From the NCBI RefSeq assembly GCF_001687325.1, contig NZ_LZRD01000010.1, forward strand, positions 62,001-126,000: 64,000 nt of DNA. Reading direction: 5' to 3'. Shown here piece after piece: positions 7,352 to 16,144 of this stretch. The position numbers and the translations under genes were made by a program. The first letter of the stretch is position 1. Each line of letters begins with the position of its first letter. Under the pieces are notes generated by a model. The model ran no database searches and was not told where the DNA came from. It saw only the letters and a list, made by a program, of their open reading frames with translations. Source of the stretch: Streptomyces sp. PTY087I2 (GTDB lineage: Bacteria; Actinomycetota; Actinomycetes; Streptomycetales; Streptomycetaceae).

Positions 7352-8235
7352 GCGAGCAGACGGTGACCCCCGAGGAGGCCGAGGCGACGGCTGCCCCCGC
7401 CCCGCGCCCGCTGCCCGACGGCGCGCCCCCGCTGCCCGACGCCCCGCCCGCAGCGCCCGCCGACGTGGTGCCCAGGCCGCCCCGGCGGGTCCTGCGGGCC
7501 GTGGCGCGGTGGACGGCCGCCGCGCTCGCGTTCGGGGTGCTCGGCACCGGTACGGCCTTCGGGATCGCCTCGCTGGAGCGCACCGACGTCCCCGGGCTCG
7601 CCACCGAGGGCGACGGCCGCTGGGACTACCCGGAGCTGTCCCTGCCCGCGCTCCCGGCCGGCTCGCCCCGGCCGTTCTCGCCCGGCAACCCGGCCGAGAT
7701 CCACCACGCCGACCTGCGTGAACTGCTGCTCCCGGCCCCCGCCGGAGCGAAGCCCGACAAGAAGCTGACCGGCGGCTGGATCTCCACGGAGACCTTCCTC
7801 GACGCCTACCGGGAGCAGGACCGGCGGTCGGTGGCCCAGGTCCTGAAGGACGGAGCCCCGCGCCACATCGCGGCCCGCGGCTGGACCATGCCGGACGGCA
7901 CGACGTCCCGGATCTACCTGGTGCGGTTCAACTCGACGGCGTTCGCGAGCGGCATGATCGACGCCCTGAACGTGGGATCGTCGGCCGGTACGCCCCTGGC
8001 CCGTACGGACACCACCGACCTCGACACCACCTGGGGCTCGGCCAACGACATCGAGAACCTGTCCTCGTTCGTCTTCGCCGAGCAGGCGCCCTTCGGGGCC
8101 GAGCACGTCCGGCAGGCGTACACCCTGGCGGGGGACACGGTGGCCCTCGTCGTGCACGAGCGTCCCGGAAAGCGGGAGACGGCCCTCATCCCCTTCCAGC
8201 AGACGCTGATCCTCCAGAACCAGCTGCTCGCCTGA
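7348..8235 (+). CDS. membrane-anchored extracytoplasmic protein 3 of a three-gene set
   Basis: 295 aa. ATG overlaps the stop of the previous gene (ATGA). A head of about 48 residues rich in Pro and Ala, an Arg cluster (PRRVLRAVARW), one transmembrane helix (about 53-74) and an extracytoplasmic domain with LRELLLPAPAGA. The later segment (TSRIYLVRFNSTAFAS) resembles TTVQLIQFRSGDTHG of protein 1, supporting common descent. A strong terminator follows, so the three genes form one operon ending here. Function unknown. Confidence 0.78.
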   Translation: MSEQTVTPEEAEATAAPAPRPLPDGAPPLPDAPPAAPADVVPRPPRRVLRAVARWTAAALAFGVLGTGTAFGIASLERTDVPGLATEGDGRWDYPELSLPALPAGSPRPFSPGNPAEIHHADLRELLLPAPAGAKPDKKLTGGWISTETFLDAYREQDRRSVAQVLKDGAPRHIAARGWTMPDGTTSRIYLVRFNSTAFASGMIDALNVGSSAGTPLARTDTTDLDTTWGSANDIENLSSFVFAEQAPFGAEHVRQAYTLAGDTVALVVHERPGKRETALIPFQQTLILQNQLLA

Positions 8236-8279
8236 GGCGCGCGCGGGAGCTGCCCGCGACCGGCACCTGAACGAGAAGA

Positions 8280-8311
8280 CCGGGCCCCCACCCATTAGGC
8301 TGGGGGCCCGG
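8280..8311 (+). terminator. intrinsic terminator of the three-gene operon
   Basis: A perfect 11-bp stem CCGGGCCCCCA (8280-8290) with TGGGGGCCCGG (8301-8311) around a 10-nt AT-richer loop. It separates the membrane-protein triplet from the 33-aa peptide gene. Confidence 0.82.
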
Positions 8312-8349
8312 CCATGCCGCCGCCAACCGCTCGTCACGAGGAGCCCCCT

Positions 8350-8451
8350 GTGCTTGAGGCATTCTTCACCGCCCTGCTGGTCCTGGTCTGCGTGGGCGTC
8401 ACCGCCTTCGCCGCGCTCACCGTGAAGAAGCTGTACCAGGGCCAGCGCTGA
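8350..8451 (+). CDS. 33-residue single-pass membrane peptide
   Basis: The frame starts with GTG at 8350 after CACGAGGAG and encodes VLEAFFTALLVLVCVGVT followed by AFAALTVKKLYQGQR. One transmembrane helix fills residues 4-24 and a basic tail (KKLYQGQR) follows, giving a clear N-out/C-in prediction. High GC at third positions and the well-placed ribosome binding site support expression. It sits 60 bp upstream of the nitrobindin-like gene. Function unknown. Confidence 0.65.
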   Translation: MLEAFFTALLVLVCVGVTAFAALTVKKLYQGQR

Positions 8452-8511
8452 CCCTCGTCGCGCAACGGTTCCCCGCCCACCCCGCACCCTCACAGATCGT
8501 CTGAGCCGCTC

Positions 8512-9084
8512 ATGATCGAGATTCCGTCCGACCTCCACCCGGACCTCGTCCCGCTGGCCTTCCTCCTCGGCAACTGGGCGGGCGCGGGCGTGTCCGACTT
8601 CCCCGGCGCCGAGAAGTGCAACTTCGGCCAGGAAGTCACGTTCAGCCACGACGGCCGGGACTTCCTGGAGTACGTCTCCCACACCTGGGTCCTGGACGAC
8701 GAGGGCAAGCAGGTCCGGCCGCTGGAGACCGAGAGCGGCTACTGGCGCATCGACAAGGACCGCAAGGTCGAGGTCGTCATGTCCCGCGACCAGGGCGTCA
8801 TCGAGATCTGGTACGGCGAGCTGGCCGACCAGAAGCCGCAGATCGACCTGGTCACCGACGCGGTCGCCCGCACCGCGGCCTCCGGCCCGTACAGCGGTGG
8901 CAAGCGGCTCTACGGGTACGTCAACAGCGACCTGATGTGGGTCGGCGAGAAGGCCACCCCCGAGGTCGAGCTGCGCCCGTACATGTCGGCGCACCTGAAG
9001 AAGGTCGTCACCCCCGAGGAGGTCGCCGAGATGGCGCGCAACCTTGAGGACATGCCCGACGACGGCATCGCCTTCTTCAAGTAG
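8512..9084 (+). CDS. nitrobindin-like heme-binding beta-barrel protein (FABP family, DUF1794)
   Basis: 190 aa. The N-terminal GNWAGAG (residues 21-27) is the GxWxGxG signature of THAP4/nitrobindin-like ten-stranded barrels, which bind ferric heme and can isomerise peroxynitrite to nitrate. A His in the late YMSAHLKK segment is a candidate proximal heme ligand. The length fits the family, and the protein is cytoplasmic. It directly precedes nur. Heme binding is inferred from the family. Confidence 0.85.
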   Translation: MIEIPSDLHPDLVPLAFLLGNWAGAGVSDFPGAEKCNFGQEVTFSHDGRDFLEYVSHTWVLDDEGKQVRPLETESGYWRIDKDRKVEVVMSRDQGVIEIWYGELADQKPQIDLVTDAVARTAASGPYSGGKRLYGYVNSDLMWVGEKATPEVELRPYMSAHLKKVVTPEEVAEMARNLEDMPDDGIAFFK

Positions 9085-9175
9085 AGCGCCCTCTTCACGT
9101 TGAGCGCCTTCTTCAAGTAGAGCTCAGGAACCGCGGAACCGGCCGGGGTTTGACCGCACGCCCTAGACTGGGCGT

Positions 9176-9652
9176 GTGGTGACCACGGACTGGAAGACCG
9201 ATCTTCGGCAGCGCGGCTACCGGCTGACGCCCCAGCGGCAGCTCGTCCTGGAGGCGGTCGACGCCCTGGAGCACGGCACTCCGGACGACATCCTGTGCGA
9301 GGTGCGCAAGACGGCGTCCGGCGTGAACATTTCCACCGTGTACCGGACCCTGGAGCTCCTGGAGGAGCTCGGGCTGGTCAGCCACACGCATCTCGGCCAC
9401 GGCGCCCCGACGTACCACCTCGCCGACCGGCACCACCACATCCACCTGGTCTGCCGGGACTGCAAGGACGTCATCGAGGCGGACCTCTCCGTCGTCGCCG
9501 AGTTCACGAAGAAGCTGCGCGCCGACTTCGGCTTCGACACCGACATGAAGCACTTCGCGATCTTCGGCCGCTGCGCGGACTGCACGGCGGCGAAGGCGAA
9601 GGCGACGGGGAAGGCGCAGGACGCCGCGAAGGACGCCGCCGCCAAGTCGTAG
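9176..9652 (+). CDS. nur: nickel-responsive Fur-family regulator Nur
   Basis: 158 aa with the Fur winged-helix N-terminus (YRLTPQRQLVLEAV) and C-terminal dimerisation domain. All ligands described for Streptomyces coelicolor Nur are present at the same positions: His33, His86, His88 and His90 of one metal site and His70, His72 and His126 of the nickel site. The C-terminal GRCADC pair is also kept. In S. coelicolor, nickel-bound Nur represses nickel uptake genes and sodF. The C-terminal tail here is extended by an Ala/Lys-rich segment. Double GTG start at 9176/9179; the first is taken. No strong ribosome binding site is seen. Confidence 0.93.
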   Translation: MVTTDWKTDLRQRGYRLTPQRQLVLEAVDALEHGTPDDILCEVRKTASGVNISTVYRTLELLEELGLVSHTHLGHGAPTYHLADRHHHIHLVCRDCKDVIEADLSVVAEFTKKLRADFGFDTDMKHFAIFGRCADCTAAKAKATGKAQDAAKDAAAKS

Positions 9653-9662
9653 GCTGGGCGGC

Positions 9663-10628
9663 ATGAAGAGCCCCCTGCTGTCCCTGCCCGGCGCCGTCCC
9701 CGCCGAAGGCCGCGACGAAGGTGTCGCCGCGCACTACGGCGACCTGTTCCGCGAGCAACGCGCCCTCGCCGACGGCAACGGCTTCGTCGACCTCTCCCAC
9801 CGGGGCGTCGTCACCGTCACCGGCGACGACCGGCTGAGCTGGCTGCACCTGCTGCTCACCCAGCACGTCAGCGATCTCGCCCCGGACCAGGCGACCGAGG
9901 CCCTCATCCTCTCCGCCAACGGGCACATCGAGCACGCGATGTATCTGGTGGACGACGGCACGACGGTGTGGATGCACGTCGAACCGGACACCCAGGCCGA
10001 TCTGATCGCCTACCTGGAGTCGATGAAGTTCTTCTACCGGGTCGAGGTCGCCGACCGCACCCCGGACATCGCCGTCGTGCATCTCCCGGCCGGCTCCATC
10101 GCGGAGGTCCCGGACGGGGTGACCGTACGGGAGACCCCGCAGGGCCGGGACCTGTTCCTGCCGCGCGAGGGGCTGGAGGCGTTCGCCGCTGCCCACGGGC
10201 CCGCCGCCGGGATCCTGGCGTACGAGGCGCTGCGCGTCGAGGGGCACCGGCCGCGCGTCGGCTTCGAGACCGACCACCGCACCATCCCGCACGAGCTGGG
10301 CTGGATCGGCACCGCCGTCCACCTCCAGAAGGGCTGCTACCGGGGCCAGGAGACCGTGGCCCGCGTCCACAACCTGGGGAAGCCGCCGCGCCGGCTCGTC
10401 TTCCTGCACCTGGACGGCAGCGAGGTGCACCTGCCCGGCCACGGCACACCGGTCCGGCTGGCCGCCGACGGCCAGGAGGGCCGCCAGCTCGGCTTCATCA
10501 CCACCTCGGCCCGCCACCACGAGCTGGGCCCGATCGCCCTGGCCCTGGTCAAGCGGAACGTGGCCGTCGACGCGGAGCTGATCGCCGGGGACACGGCGGC
10601 CGCCCAGGAGACGGTCGTCGAGCCGTAG
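9663..10628 (+). CDS. ygfZ: YgfZ/GcvT-domain folate-binding protein
   Basis: 321 aa. The diagnostic motif KGCYRGQETVAR is present with Cys at residue 225, equivalent to the conserved Cys of E. coli YgfZ that is needed for assembly or repair of certain Fe-S enzymes with folate. The preceding GWIGTAVHLQ segment also fits the family. It begins 10 bp after nur and is probably co-transcribed with it. It is cytoplasmic. It converges on dtd with a 36-bp gap. Confidence 0.9.
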   Translation: MKSPLLSLPGAVPAEGRDEGVAAHYGDLFREQRALADGNGFVDLSHRGVVTVTGDDRLSWLHLLLTQHVSDLAPDQATEALILSANGHIEHAMYLVDDGTTVWMHVEPDTQADLIAYLESMKFFYRVEVADRTPDIAVVHLPAGSIAEVPDGVTVRETPQGRDLFLPREGLEAFAAAHGPAAGILAYEALRVEGHRPRVGFETDHRTIPHELGWIGTAVHLQKGCYRGQETVARVHNLGKPPRRLVFLHLDGSEVHLPGHGTPVRLAADGQEGRQLGFITTSARHHELGPIALALVKRNVAVDAELIAGDTAAAQETVVEP

Positions 10629-10664
10629 GCGCCCTGTTCCGACGGCGTACGGCTGCCCGTACGG

Positions 10665-11114
10665 CTACACCTCGACGATCACCGTGAACGGGCCGTGGTT
10701 CGTGAGCGAGACGCGCATGTCCGCTCCGAACCGGCCCGTCTCCACGTGCGCCCCCAGCGCCCGCAGCCGCGCCACCACCTCGTCCACCAGTGGCTCGGCG
10801 ACCTCGCCCGGCGCGGCGGCGTTCCAGGTGGGCCGGCGACCCTTGCGGGCGTCCCCGTAGAGAGTGAACTGAGAAATCACCAGGAGGGGCGCGTTCACGT
10901 CCGAGCAGGACTTCTCGCCCTCCAGGATGCGCACCGACCAGAGCTTGCGGGCCAGCTGGGCCGCCTTCTCGGGGGTGTCGTCATGGGTGACCCCGACCAG
11001 CACACACAGGCCCTCGCCGACGATCTCCCCGACGACTCCGGGAGCCGAGGGGGCATCCGTCGCACCGGCGACGGAGACGCTCGCGCCATCCACTCTCTGT
11101 ACCACTGCACGCAT
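10665..11114 (-). CDS. dtd: D-aminoacyl-tRNA deacylase
   Basis: 149 aa, MRAVVQRV at the start. It carries the two active-site motifs of the DTD family: S-Q-F-T-L-Y-G (about residues 83-89) and a C-terminal N-H-G-P-F-T. The latter is the cross-subunit Gly-Pro loop, here with Phe in place of the usual Val. The enzyme hydrolyses D-amino acids from mischarged tRNA and works as a cytoplasmic dimer. The ATG at 11114 is chosen over longer extensions because MRAVVQRV is the family start. Confidence 0.93.
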   Translation of the reverse strand: MRAVVQRVDGASVSVAGATDAPSAPGVVGEIVGEGLCVLVGVTHDDTPEKAAQLARKLWSVRILEGEKSCSDVNAPLLVISQFTLYGDARKGRRPTWNAAAPGEVAEPLVDEVVARLRALGAHVETGRFGADMRVSLTNHGPFTVIVEV

Positions 11115-11229
11115 ACAGACCAACCTATCTTGGGCTGAACGGGTACAAGACGTCAGCGGGGGCACGGGCAGGGGTGGCACGATGCACGATGTCGGTGTGC
11201 CGACGCACCGGTCGAGGGGACAAAACAGC

Positions 11230-11883
11230 ATGAGCACATATGGAGCCGGACAATCTCCCGGTGTCGTACCGGGGGCCCGCACCAGCGCCCTGAGGTCACC
11301 CGTACAGCGCAGTCTGCCCGGACAGGGTCCCGTGCTGCCACCCGCCACGCCCGCCAACGCCACCGCGACCGTGCCGGAGCAGGCCGGCGGCGACGCGGGG
11401 TTCGGCGGGCTGCGGCTGCCGGAGCTGCGGACGCTGCGCCGGGAGGCCCAGCGCGACGAGGCCGATCTCAGTTACGTACGCCGGCTGGTGCAGGGCCGGA
11501 TCGACATCCTCCGGGCGGAACTGGCCCGCCGCCGGGACCCGGAGGCGCCGGTGGAGGACGCCGGGGTGGTCGACCGGCTCTCGGAGATCCTGGCCGACAC
11601 CCCGTCCCGGCACCGCTCCTCCGCCCGGCACGTCACGCTGACGACGCCGCGCGGCGACGAGTTCCGGCAGCTCGCCGCCGAGAACCTCGCCGAGGTCGAG
11701 CTGTCCGACCTGGACGCCCGTACGGACGAGGAGCTGCACACGGCGATGGGCCGGCTCGTCCGCTACGAACAGCAGGTTTCCCGCCGCCGTCACGAGCTCC
11801 AGCGCACGGCCGACGATTGCGGCGCGGAGATCGCCCGCAGGTACCGTGACGGGGAAGCACAAGTGGACGACCTGCTCGCCTGA
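11230..11883 (+). CDS. rsiG: c-di-GMP-binding anti-sigma factor RsiG (partner of sigma-WhiG)
   Basis: 217 aa. The protein is largely helical and contains two exact copies of the c-di-GMP motif E(X)3S(X)2R(X)3Q(X)3[17 protein letters not shown] at 77-92 and [16 protein letters not shown] at 180-195. In S. venezuelae, RsiG binds a c-di-GMP dimer through these motifs on an antiparallel coiled coil and then sequesters the sporulation sigma factor WhiG. The N-terminal 60 residues are Pro/Ala-rich and look disordered. ATG 11230 with GAGGGGA upstream is preferred; ATG 11182 is an alternative. whiG is not in this window. Confidence 0.93.
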   Translation: MSTYGAGQSPGVVPGARTSALRSPVQRSLPGQGPVLPPATPANATATVPEQAGGDAGFGGLRLPELRTLRREAQRDEADLSYVRRLVQGRIDILRAELARRRDPEAPVEDAGVVDRLSEILADTPSRHRSSARHVTLTTPRGDEFRQLAAENLAEVELSDLDARTDEELHTAMGRLVRYEQQVSRRRHELQRTADDCGAEIARRYRDGEAQVDDLLA

Positions 11884-11889
11884 AGCGAT

Positions 11890-11928
11890 CCTTCCGGGCG
11901 CGGGTCCCGCACCCCCGTCCCCGGAAGG
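11890..11928 (+). terminator. hairpin between rsiG and the asparaginase gene
   Basis: 9-bp perfect stem CCTTCCGGG (11890-11898) with CCCGGAAGG (11920-11928). The 3' arm contains GGAAGG, the apparent Shine-Dalgarno of the asparaginase ATG at 11935. The hairpin may be a terminator for rsiG or may mask that ribosome binding site. There is no U-tract. Confidence 0.55.
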
Positions 11929-11934
11929 TCACCC

Positions 11935-12921
11935 ATGACGTCGACCGACGCCCCGTCCGCCATACCCTCCGCCCCGGCACCCGCCCCGCCCGTCCTGGCC
12001 GAGGTCGTGCGCTCCGGGTTCACCGAGGGCCACCACCGGGGGTCGCTGGTCCTGCTGGCCGCCGACGGCAGCGTGGAGCGGGCGATCGGCGATCCGGCGG
12101 CACCGGTCTTCCCCCGGTCCTCCAACAAGCCGATGCAGGCCGCCGCGATCCTGCGGGCCGGGCTCGACCTGTCGGGCGAGCGGCTGGCGCTGGCCGCCGC
12201 GAGCCACTCCGGGGAGCCCTTCCACCTCGACCTCGCGCGGAAGATGCTCGCCGAGCACGGACTTGAGCCCGCCGACCTGCGGACCCCGCCGGACCTGCCG
12301 CTGGACCCGGTGGAGGCGGAGACGTACCTCGCCGCCGGGCACGTACGCGAGCGGATCACGATGAACTGCTCCGGCAAGCACGCCGCGATGCTCGCCGTCT
12401 GCGTCCGCAACGGCTGGGACACCGCCACCTACCTCGATCCCGCGCACCCCCTCCAGCAGCTCGTCGGCCAGGTCGTCGCCGAGGCCGCGGGCGAGCCGGT
12501 CGCGGCGGTCGGCACGGACGGCTGCGGGGCGCCGCTGATGGCGATCGGGCTGACCGGTCTGGCCCGCGCCTTCCGCTCCTTCGTGCTCGCGGAGCCCGGG
12601 AGCGCCGAGCGCCGGGTCGCCGACGCGATGCGCGCCCACCCGGAGTACGTCGCGGGCACCCGGCGCCCCGACACCTGGCTGATGCGCGAGGTGCCCGGGA
12701 CGCTCTCCAAGATGGGCGCCGAGGCGGTCCAGGCGGTCGCCCTCGCCGACGGGCGGGCCCTCGCCTTCAAGATCGACGACGGGGCGGGCCGGGCGCTCGG
12801 CCCGGTGCTTGCCCGCGCCCTGGAGCTGCTGGGGGTGGACGCCCCGGTGGTCGCCCGGATCGGACGTTCGCCGCTGCTCGGCGGGGCGGCCGAGGTCGGG
12901 GAAATCCGCGCGACATTCTGA
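11935..12921 (+). CDS. class 3 (Rhizobium etli-type) L-asparaginase
   Basis: 328 aa, PF06089-type. It contains the S-x-x-K nucleophile motif (SSNK, Ser62 to Lys65), the ASHSGE segment and N-C-S-G-K-H with Cys145 and Lys148. These correspond to catalytic Ser/Lys pairs and the zinc-contacting Cys/Lys of the R. etli ReAV enzyme. It hydrolyses L-asparagine to aspartate and ammonia. There is no signal peptide, so it is cytoplasmic. The N-terminal 20 residues are Pro/Ala-rich. The Eis-like gene follows after 24 bp. Confidence 0.88.
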   Translation: MTSTDAPSAIPSAPAPAPPVLAEVVRSGFTEGHHRGSLVLLAADGSVERAIGDPAAPVFPRSSNKPMQAAAILRAGLDLSGERLALAAASHSGEPFHLDLARKMLAEHGLEPADLRTPPDLPLDPVEAETYLAAGHVRERITMNCSGKHAAMLAVCVRNGWDTATYLDPAHPLQQLVGQVVAEAAGEPVAAVGTDGCGAPLMAIGLTGLARAFRSFVLAEPGSAERRVADAMRAHPEYVAGTRRPDTWLMREVPGTLSKMGAEAVQAVALADGRALAFKIDDGAGRALGPVLARALELLGVDAPVVARIGRSPLLGGAAEVGEIRATF

Positions 12922-12945
12922 ACCGTGCCCGCCTAGCGTGGAGGA

Positions 12946-14202
12946 ATGAGCCTTGATGTCCGCCCCGTCACTCCGTCCGAGATCGCCGACTGGATGAAGG
13001 CGGTGGGCACCGGCTTCCTGACCCCCTCCGCCGAGAAGCCGGGTGAGGAGCTGGTCGCCGACCGGTTCGGCGACACGGACCTCTCCCGGATGCAGGGCGT
13101 CTTCGACGAGGGGCGCTGCGTGGCGACGTTCCGCTCGTTCGCCCAGCAGCTGACCGTGGTCGGCGGGGCCACCGTGACGGCCGACGCGGTCACCGGTGTG
13201 ACGGTGTCGCCCACGCACCGCCGGCGCGGACTGCTCAGCCGGATGATGGCGACGGACCTGGCGGCGGCCAAGGAGCGCGGCGAGGTGGTCGCCTCGCTGA
13301 TCGCCGCGGAGTACCCGATCTACGGGCGGTACGGCTTCGGCCCCGCCGCCTGGTCCGCCGAGTGGGAGATCTCGGTGGACCGCGCCGGGCTCGACCCGCG
13401 CCGCTCCGGGCAGCCGGCGGACGGCGGCCGGATCGAGCTGGTGGACGGCGCCGACGTCCGCAAGATTGGCCCCGAGGTGCACGCGGCGCTGGCGGCCCGG
13501 CAGCCCGGCCTCGTCGGCCGGGGCGAGCGCTGGTGGCGGGTGCGTACGGGGGTGGCGCCCCGGGCGGCGCACGAGACGTGGACCGAGCCGTTCTACGCCG
13601 TGCACCGCGCCGCGAACGGCGAGGCCGACGGCCTGCTGGTGTACGGCGTGGACGACAAGTGGAGCGACGCCAAGCAGCCCCTGAACACCGCTTCCGTACG
13701 GGACATGATCGCGCTGAACCCGGCGGCGGAACGGGCCCTGTGGCACTACCTCTGCTCGGTCGACTGGGTCACCACGGTCCGCTCGGGCTACCGCGCCCCC
13801 GACGACCTGCTCCCGCTGCTGCTCCCCGACCCGCGTGCGGCCCGCATGGTCACCCACGCGGACTGGCTGTGGCTGAGGCTGCTGGACGTGCCGCGCGCCC
13901 TGGAGACCCGGACGTACGCCGTCGAATCCTCGCTCGTCCTCGACGTCCGGGACCCCGCGGGCCTGGCCGGGGGCCGCTTCCTGCTGGACGTCTCGGACTC
14001 CGGCGCCCGCTGCACCCCGACCACCCGGAGCGCCGATCTCGCCCTGGACGTGGCGGAGCTGGCCACGCTGTATCTGGGCGACGAGTCGGTGCGGCGGCTG
14101 GTGGACCTGGGCCGGGCGGAGGAGCTGCGGCCGGGTGCGGCGACGACGGCGGACGCGGTGTTCCGCACGGGCCGGCGGCCGTGGTGCCCGGACGTGTTCT
14201 GA
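12946..14202 (+). CDS. Eis-like GNAT N-acetyltransferase
   Basis: 418 aa, the usual length of Eis proteins, with an N-terminal GNAT domain (acetyl-CoA loop in [15 protein letters not shown]), a second degenerate GNAT domain (Asn/Trp-rich middle) and a C-terminal SCP2-like lipid-binding domain ([15 protein letters not shown]). Eis proteins acetylate amines, including aminoglycosides. It ends with a free carboxyl Phe after DVF, as in Eis, where the C-terminal carboxylate is catalytic. Substrate unknown. It probably shares a transcript with the asparaginase gene. Confidence 0.9.
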   Translation: MSLDVRPVTPSEIADWMKAVGTGFLTPSAEKPGEELVADRFGDTDLSRMQGVFDEGRCVATFRSFAQQLTVVGGATVTADAVTGVTVSPTHRRRGLLSRMMATDLAAAKERGEVVASLIAAEYPIYGRYGFGPAAWSAEWEISVDRAGLDPRRSGQPADGGRIELVDGADVRKIGPEVHAALAARQPGLVGRGERWWRVRTGVAPRAAHETWTEPFYAVHRAANGEADGLLVYGVDDKWSDAKQPLNTASVRDMIALNPAAERALWHYLCSVDWVTTVRSGYRAPDDLLPLLLPDPRAARMVTHADWLWLRLLDVPRALETRTYAVESSLVLDVRDPAGLAGGRFLLDVSDSGARCTPTTRSADLALDVAELATLYLGDESVRRLVDLGRAEELRPGAATTADAVFRTGRRPWCPDVF

Positions 14203-14254
14203 CCGGTCACCGTGGTGCCCTGATGTGTTCCGAGCCGTCCGGGTGTGGTTCCGG

Positions 14255-15097
14255 TCAGCGCGTCCGGATCCGGAACAGCGTCCCCGAGGCGCCGACCGCC
14301 ACGGTGAGCAGCCCCGCCGCCCAGGCGAGCGCGATCCAGGGGGTGTTGCCCACGTCCTGGCCGAGCAGCAGCCCGCGCAGGGACTCGATGGCCGGGGTGA
14401 TCGGCTGGTGGTCGGCGAAGCCGTGCAGCCAGTCCGGCATGTTCTCGGTCGGGACGAACGCGCTGCTCGGGTAGGGCAGGAACGACATGAAGAACGTGAA
14501 GCCGCTGGCCGCCTCGGGGGTCCGGGCCAGCAGGCCGATCGCCGCCGAGATCCAGGACAGGGCCACGATGTAGGCCACCAGCACGACGGCCACCACGAGC
14601 CAGCCGCTCCAGGTGGCGGCGGGCCGGAAGCCGATCAGCAGCGCGACGCCGAGGACCAGGGTGGTGGCGCAGAGATTGCGGACGGTGCTGGCCGCCACAT
14701 GCCCGGCGAGCACCGGCGTACCGCTGACGTCCAGGGAGCGGAAGCGGTCGATGATGCCGCCCTTCATGTCCTCGCTGACGGCGGTGGCGGTGGTCGCGGC
14801 GCCGAACCCGGCGGACAGGAGCAGGACGCCCGGGACGACGTACATGACGTACGAGTCGTAGTCCGTCCCGGTGTCGATGGCGCCGCCGAAGAAATAGACG
14901 AAGATCAGCATCAGCATGATCGGCAGGGCCAGGGATGTGATCAGCGCGTCGATGTTGCGGCTGCTGATGCGCAGGGCGCGGGCGGCCATGACGGCGGTGT
15001 GGGTGAAGGGACCGGGCCCGCGTCCGGGGGCATGGGCCCGCTCGGCCCGCTCGGAGTGCCGGTCCGGGCTTCTGTGCTGAACGGCGGTGTCAGACAT
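14255..15097 (-). CDS. DrrB-like ABC-2 transporter permease
   Basis: 280 aa. After a charged N-terminal tail of about 35 residues come six hydrophobic segments, with the ABC-2 signature region GGIIDRFRSLDVSGTPVLAGH (core RFRSLDVSG) typical of daunorubicin-resistance-type permeases. It overlaps the ATPase gene upstream by 8 bp and forms an exporter with it. The TetR gene on the other side of the ATPase gene and its operators suggest drug-inducible expression. Confidence 0.9.
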   Translation of the reverse strand: MSDTAVQHRSPDRHSERAERAHAPGRGPGPFTHTAVMAARALRISSRNIDALITSLALPIMLMLIFVYFFGGAIDTGTDYDSYVMYVVPGVLLLSAGFGAATTATAVSEDMKGGIIDRFRSLDVSGTPVLAGHVAASTVRNLCATTLVLGVALLIGFRPAATWSGWLVVAVVLVAYIVALSWISAAIGLLARTPEAASGFTFFMSFLPYPSSAFVPTENMPDWLHGFADHQPITPAIESLRGLLLGQDVGNTPWIALAWAAGLLTVAVGASGTLFRIRTR

Positions 15098-16091
15098 GGG
15101 CGGATGCCTCCGGGGTCGTGGTCGCGTCCGTCGTGGATGCGTTCGACGTCAGGGCCAGGAAGACGTCGTCGAGGGTCACGCTGTGCAGGCTGAAGCGTTC
15201 GATCTCCCGGCCGGCCGGGTCGATCTCGTCGAGCAGGGCGCGCACCTGGGCCGCCGAGCCGTCGGTGGGGATGCCGAGCGTCAGGGTCTCGGGGGAGTGG
15301 TGGACGGCCCGGCCGGCGAGCTTCAGATAGGCCTCCTGGCTGGTGAGGACCAGATCGAGGCGGTGTCCGCCGACGCGGGACTTGAGGTCGGCCGCGGTGC
15401 CCTCGGCGGCGATCCGGCCCCGGTTCAGCAGGGCGATCCGGCCGGCGAGGCGGTCGGCCTCCTCCAGATACTGGGTGGTGAGCAGGACGGTCGCCCCGCG
15501 TGCGGCCAGCTCGCGGACGGCCTCCCAGAGCTCCTGGCGGCTGCGCGGGTCGAGGCCGGTGGTCGGCTCGTCCAGGAAGAACACCCCGGGCTCGGGTGAG
15601 CCCACCAGCCCGGCGGCCAGATCGAGGCGGCGGCGCATGCCTCCGGAGTACGTCCGGACGGGGCGACGGGCGGCCGCGGTGAGGTCGAAGCGTTCCAGGA
15701 GCTCCGCCGCCCGGTGTCGGGCGGCGGCCCGGGACTGCCCGGTGAGCCGGGCCATCATCCGCAGGTTCTCCTCGCCGGTCTGGGTCTCGTCGACGGCGGC
15801 GAACTGGCCGGTGAGGCTGATGGAGCGGCGTACCGAGCTCCGGTCGGCGACGACGTCGTACCCCGCGACCCGGGCGGTGCCGGAGTCGGCCTCGGTCAGC
15901 GTCGCGAGGATCCGCACGGTGGTGGTCTTGCCCGCGCCGTTCGGCCCGAGCAGGGCGAAGACGGTGCCGCGTCCGACCTGGAGGTCGATGCCGTCGAGCA
16001 CCCGGACGGCGGGCTTTCCGTAGGACTTGGTGAGGCCGTACGCCTCGATGGTGACGGCGGAGTCTCCGCCCTGCCGGATTGGGTCGGTCAT
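15090..16091 (-). CDS. DrrA-like daunorubicin-resistance ABC transporter ATPase
   Basis: 333 aa with Walker A GPNGAGKTTT, Q-loop, signature YSGGMRRRLDLA, Walker B VFFLDEPTTGLD and a C-terminal DrrA extension (SLHSVTLDDVFLALT). Start at 16091 (MTDPIRQGG); the reading frame stays open far upstream but that part overlaps the divergent regulator and is not coding. It energises the permease encoded next. Two TetR-type operators lie 17-53 bp upstream. Confidence 0.93.
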   Translation of the reverse strand: MTDPIRQGGDSAVTIEAYGLTKSYGKPAVRVLDGIDLQVGRGTVFALLGPNGAGKTTTVRILATLTEADSGTARVAGYDVVADRSSVRRSISLTGQFAAVDETQTGEENLRMMARLTGQSRAAARHRAAELLERFDLTAAARRPVRTYSGGMRRRLDLAAGLVGSPEPGVFFLDEPTTGLDPRSRQELWEAVRELAARGATVLLTTQYLEEADRLAGRIALLNRGRIAAEGTAADLKSRVGGHRLDLVLTSQEAYLKLAGRAVHHSPETLTLGIPTDGSAAQVRALLDEIDPAGREIERFSLHSVTLDDVFLALTSNASTTDATTTPEASAHV

Positions 16092-16107
16092 GTCCGGACC
16101 CCCTTCT

Positions 16108-16144
16108 GCGTATGATATACGCGTTACTGCGTAAGCATTACGCA
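16108..16144. promoter_or_regulatory. pair of TetR-type operators in the divergent promoter region
   Basis: Two related inverted repeats. The first is GCGTAT-GAT-ATACGC (16108-16122). The second is TGCGTAA-GCA-TTACGCA (16128-16144). Both are perfect, share the half-site TGCGTA and have centres 21 bp apart, two helical turns. They lie between the divergent DrrA-like and TetR genes and very likely bind the TetR product. Confidence 0.75.
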
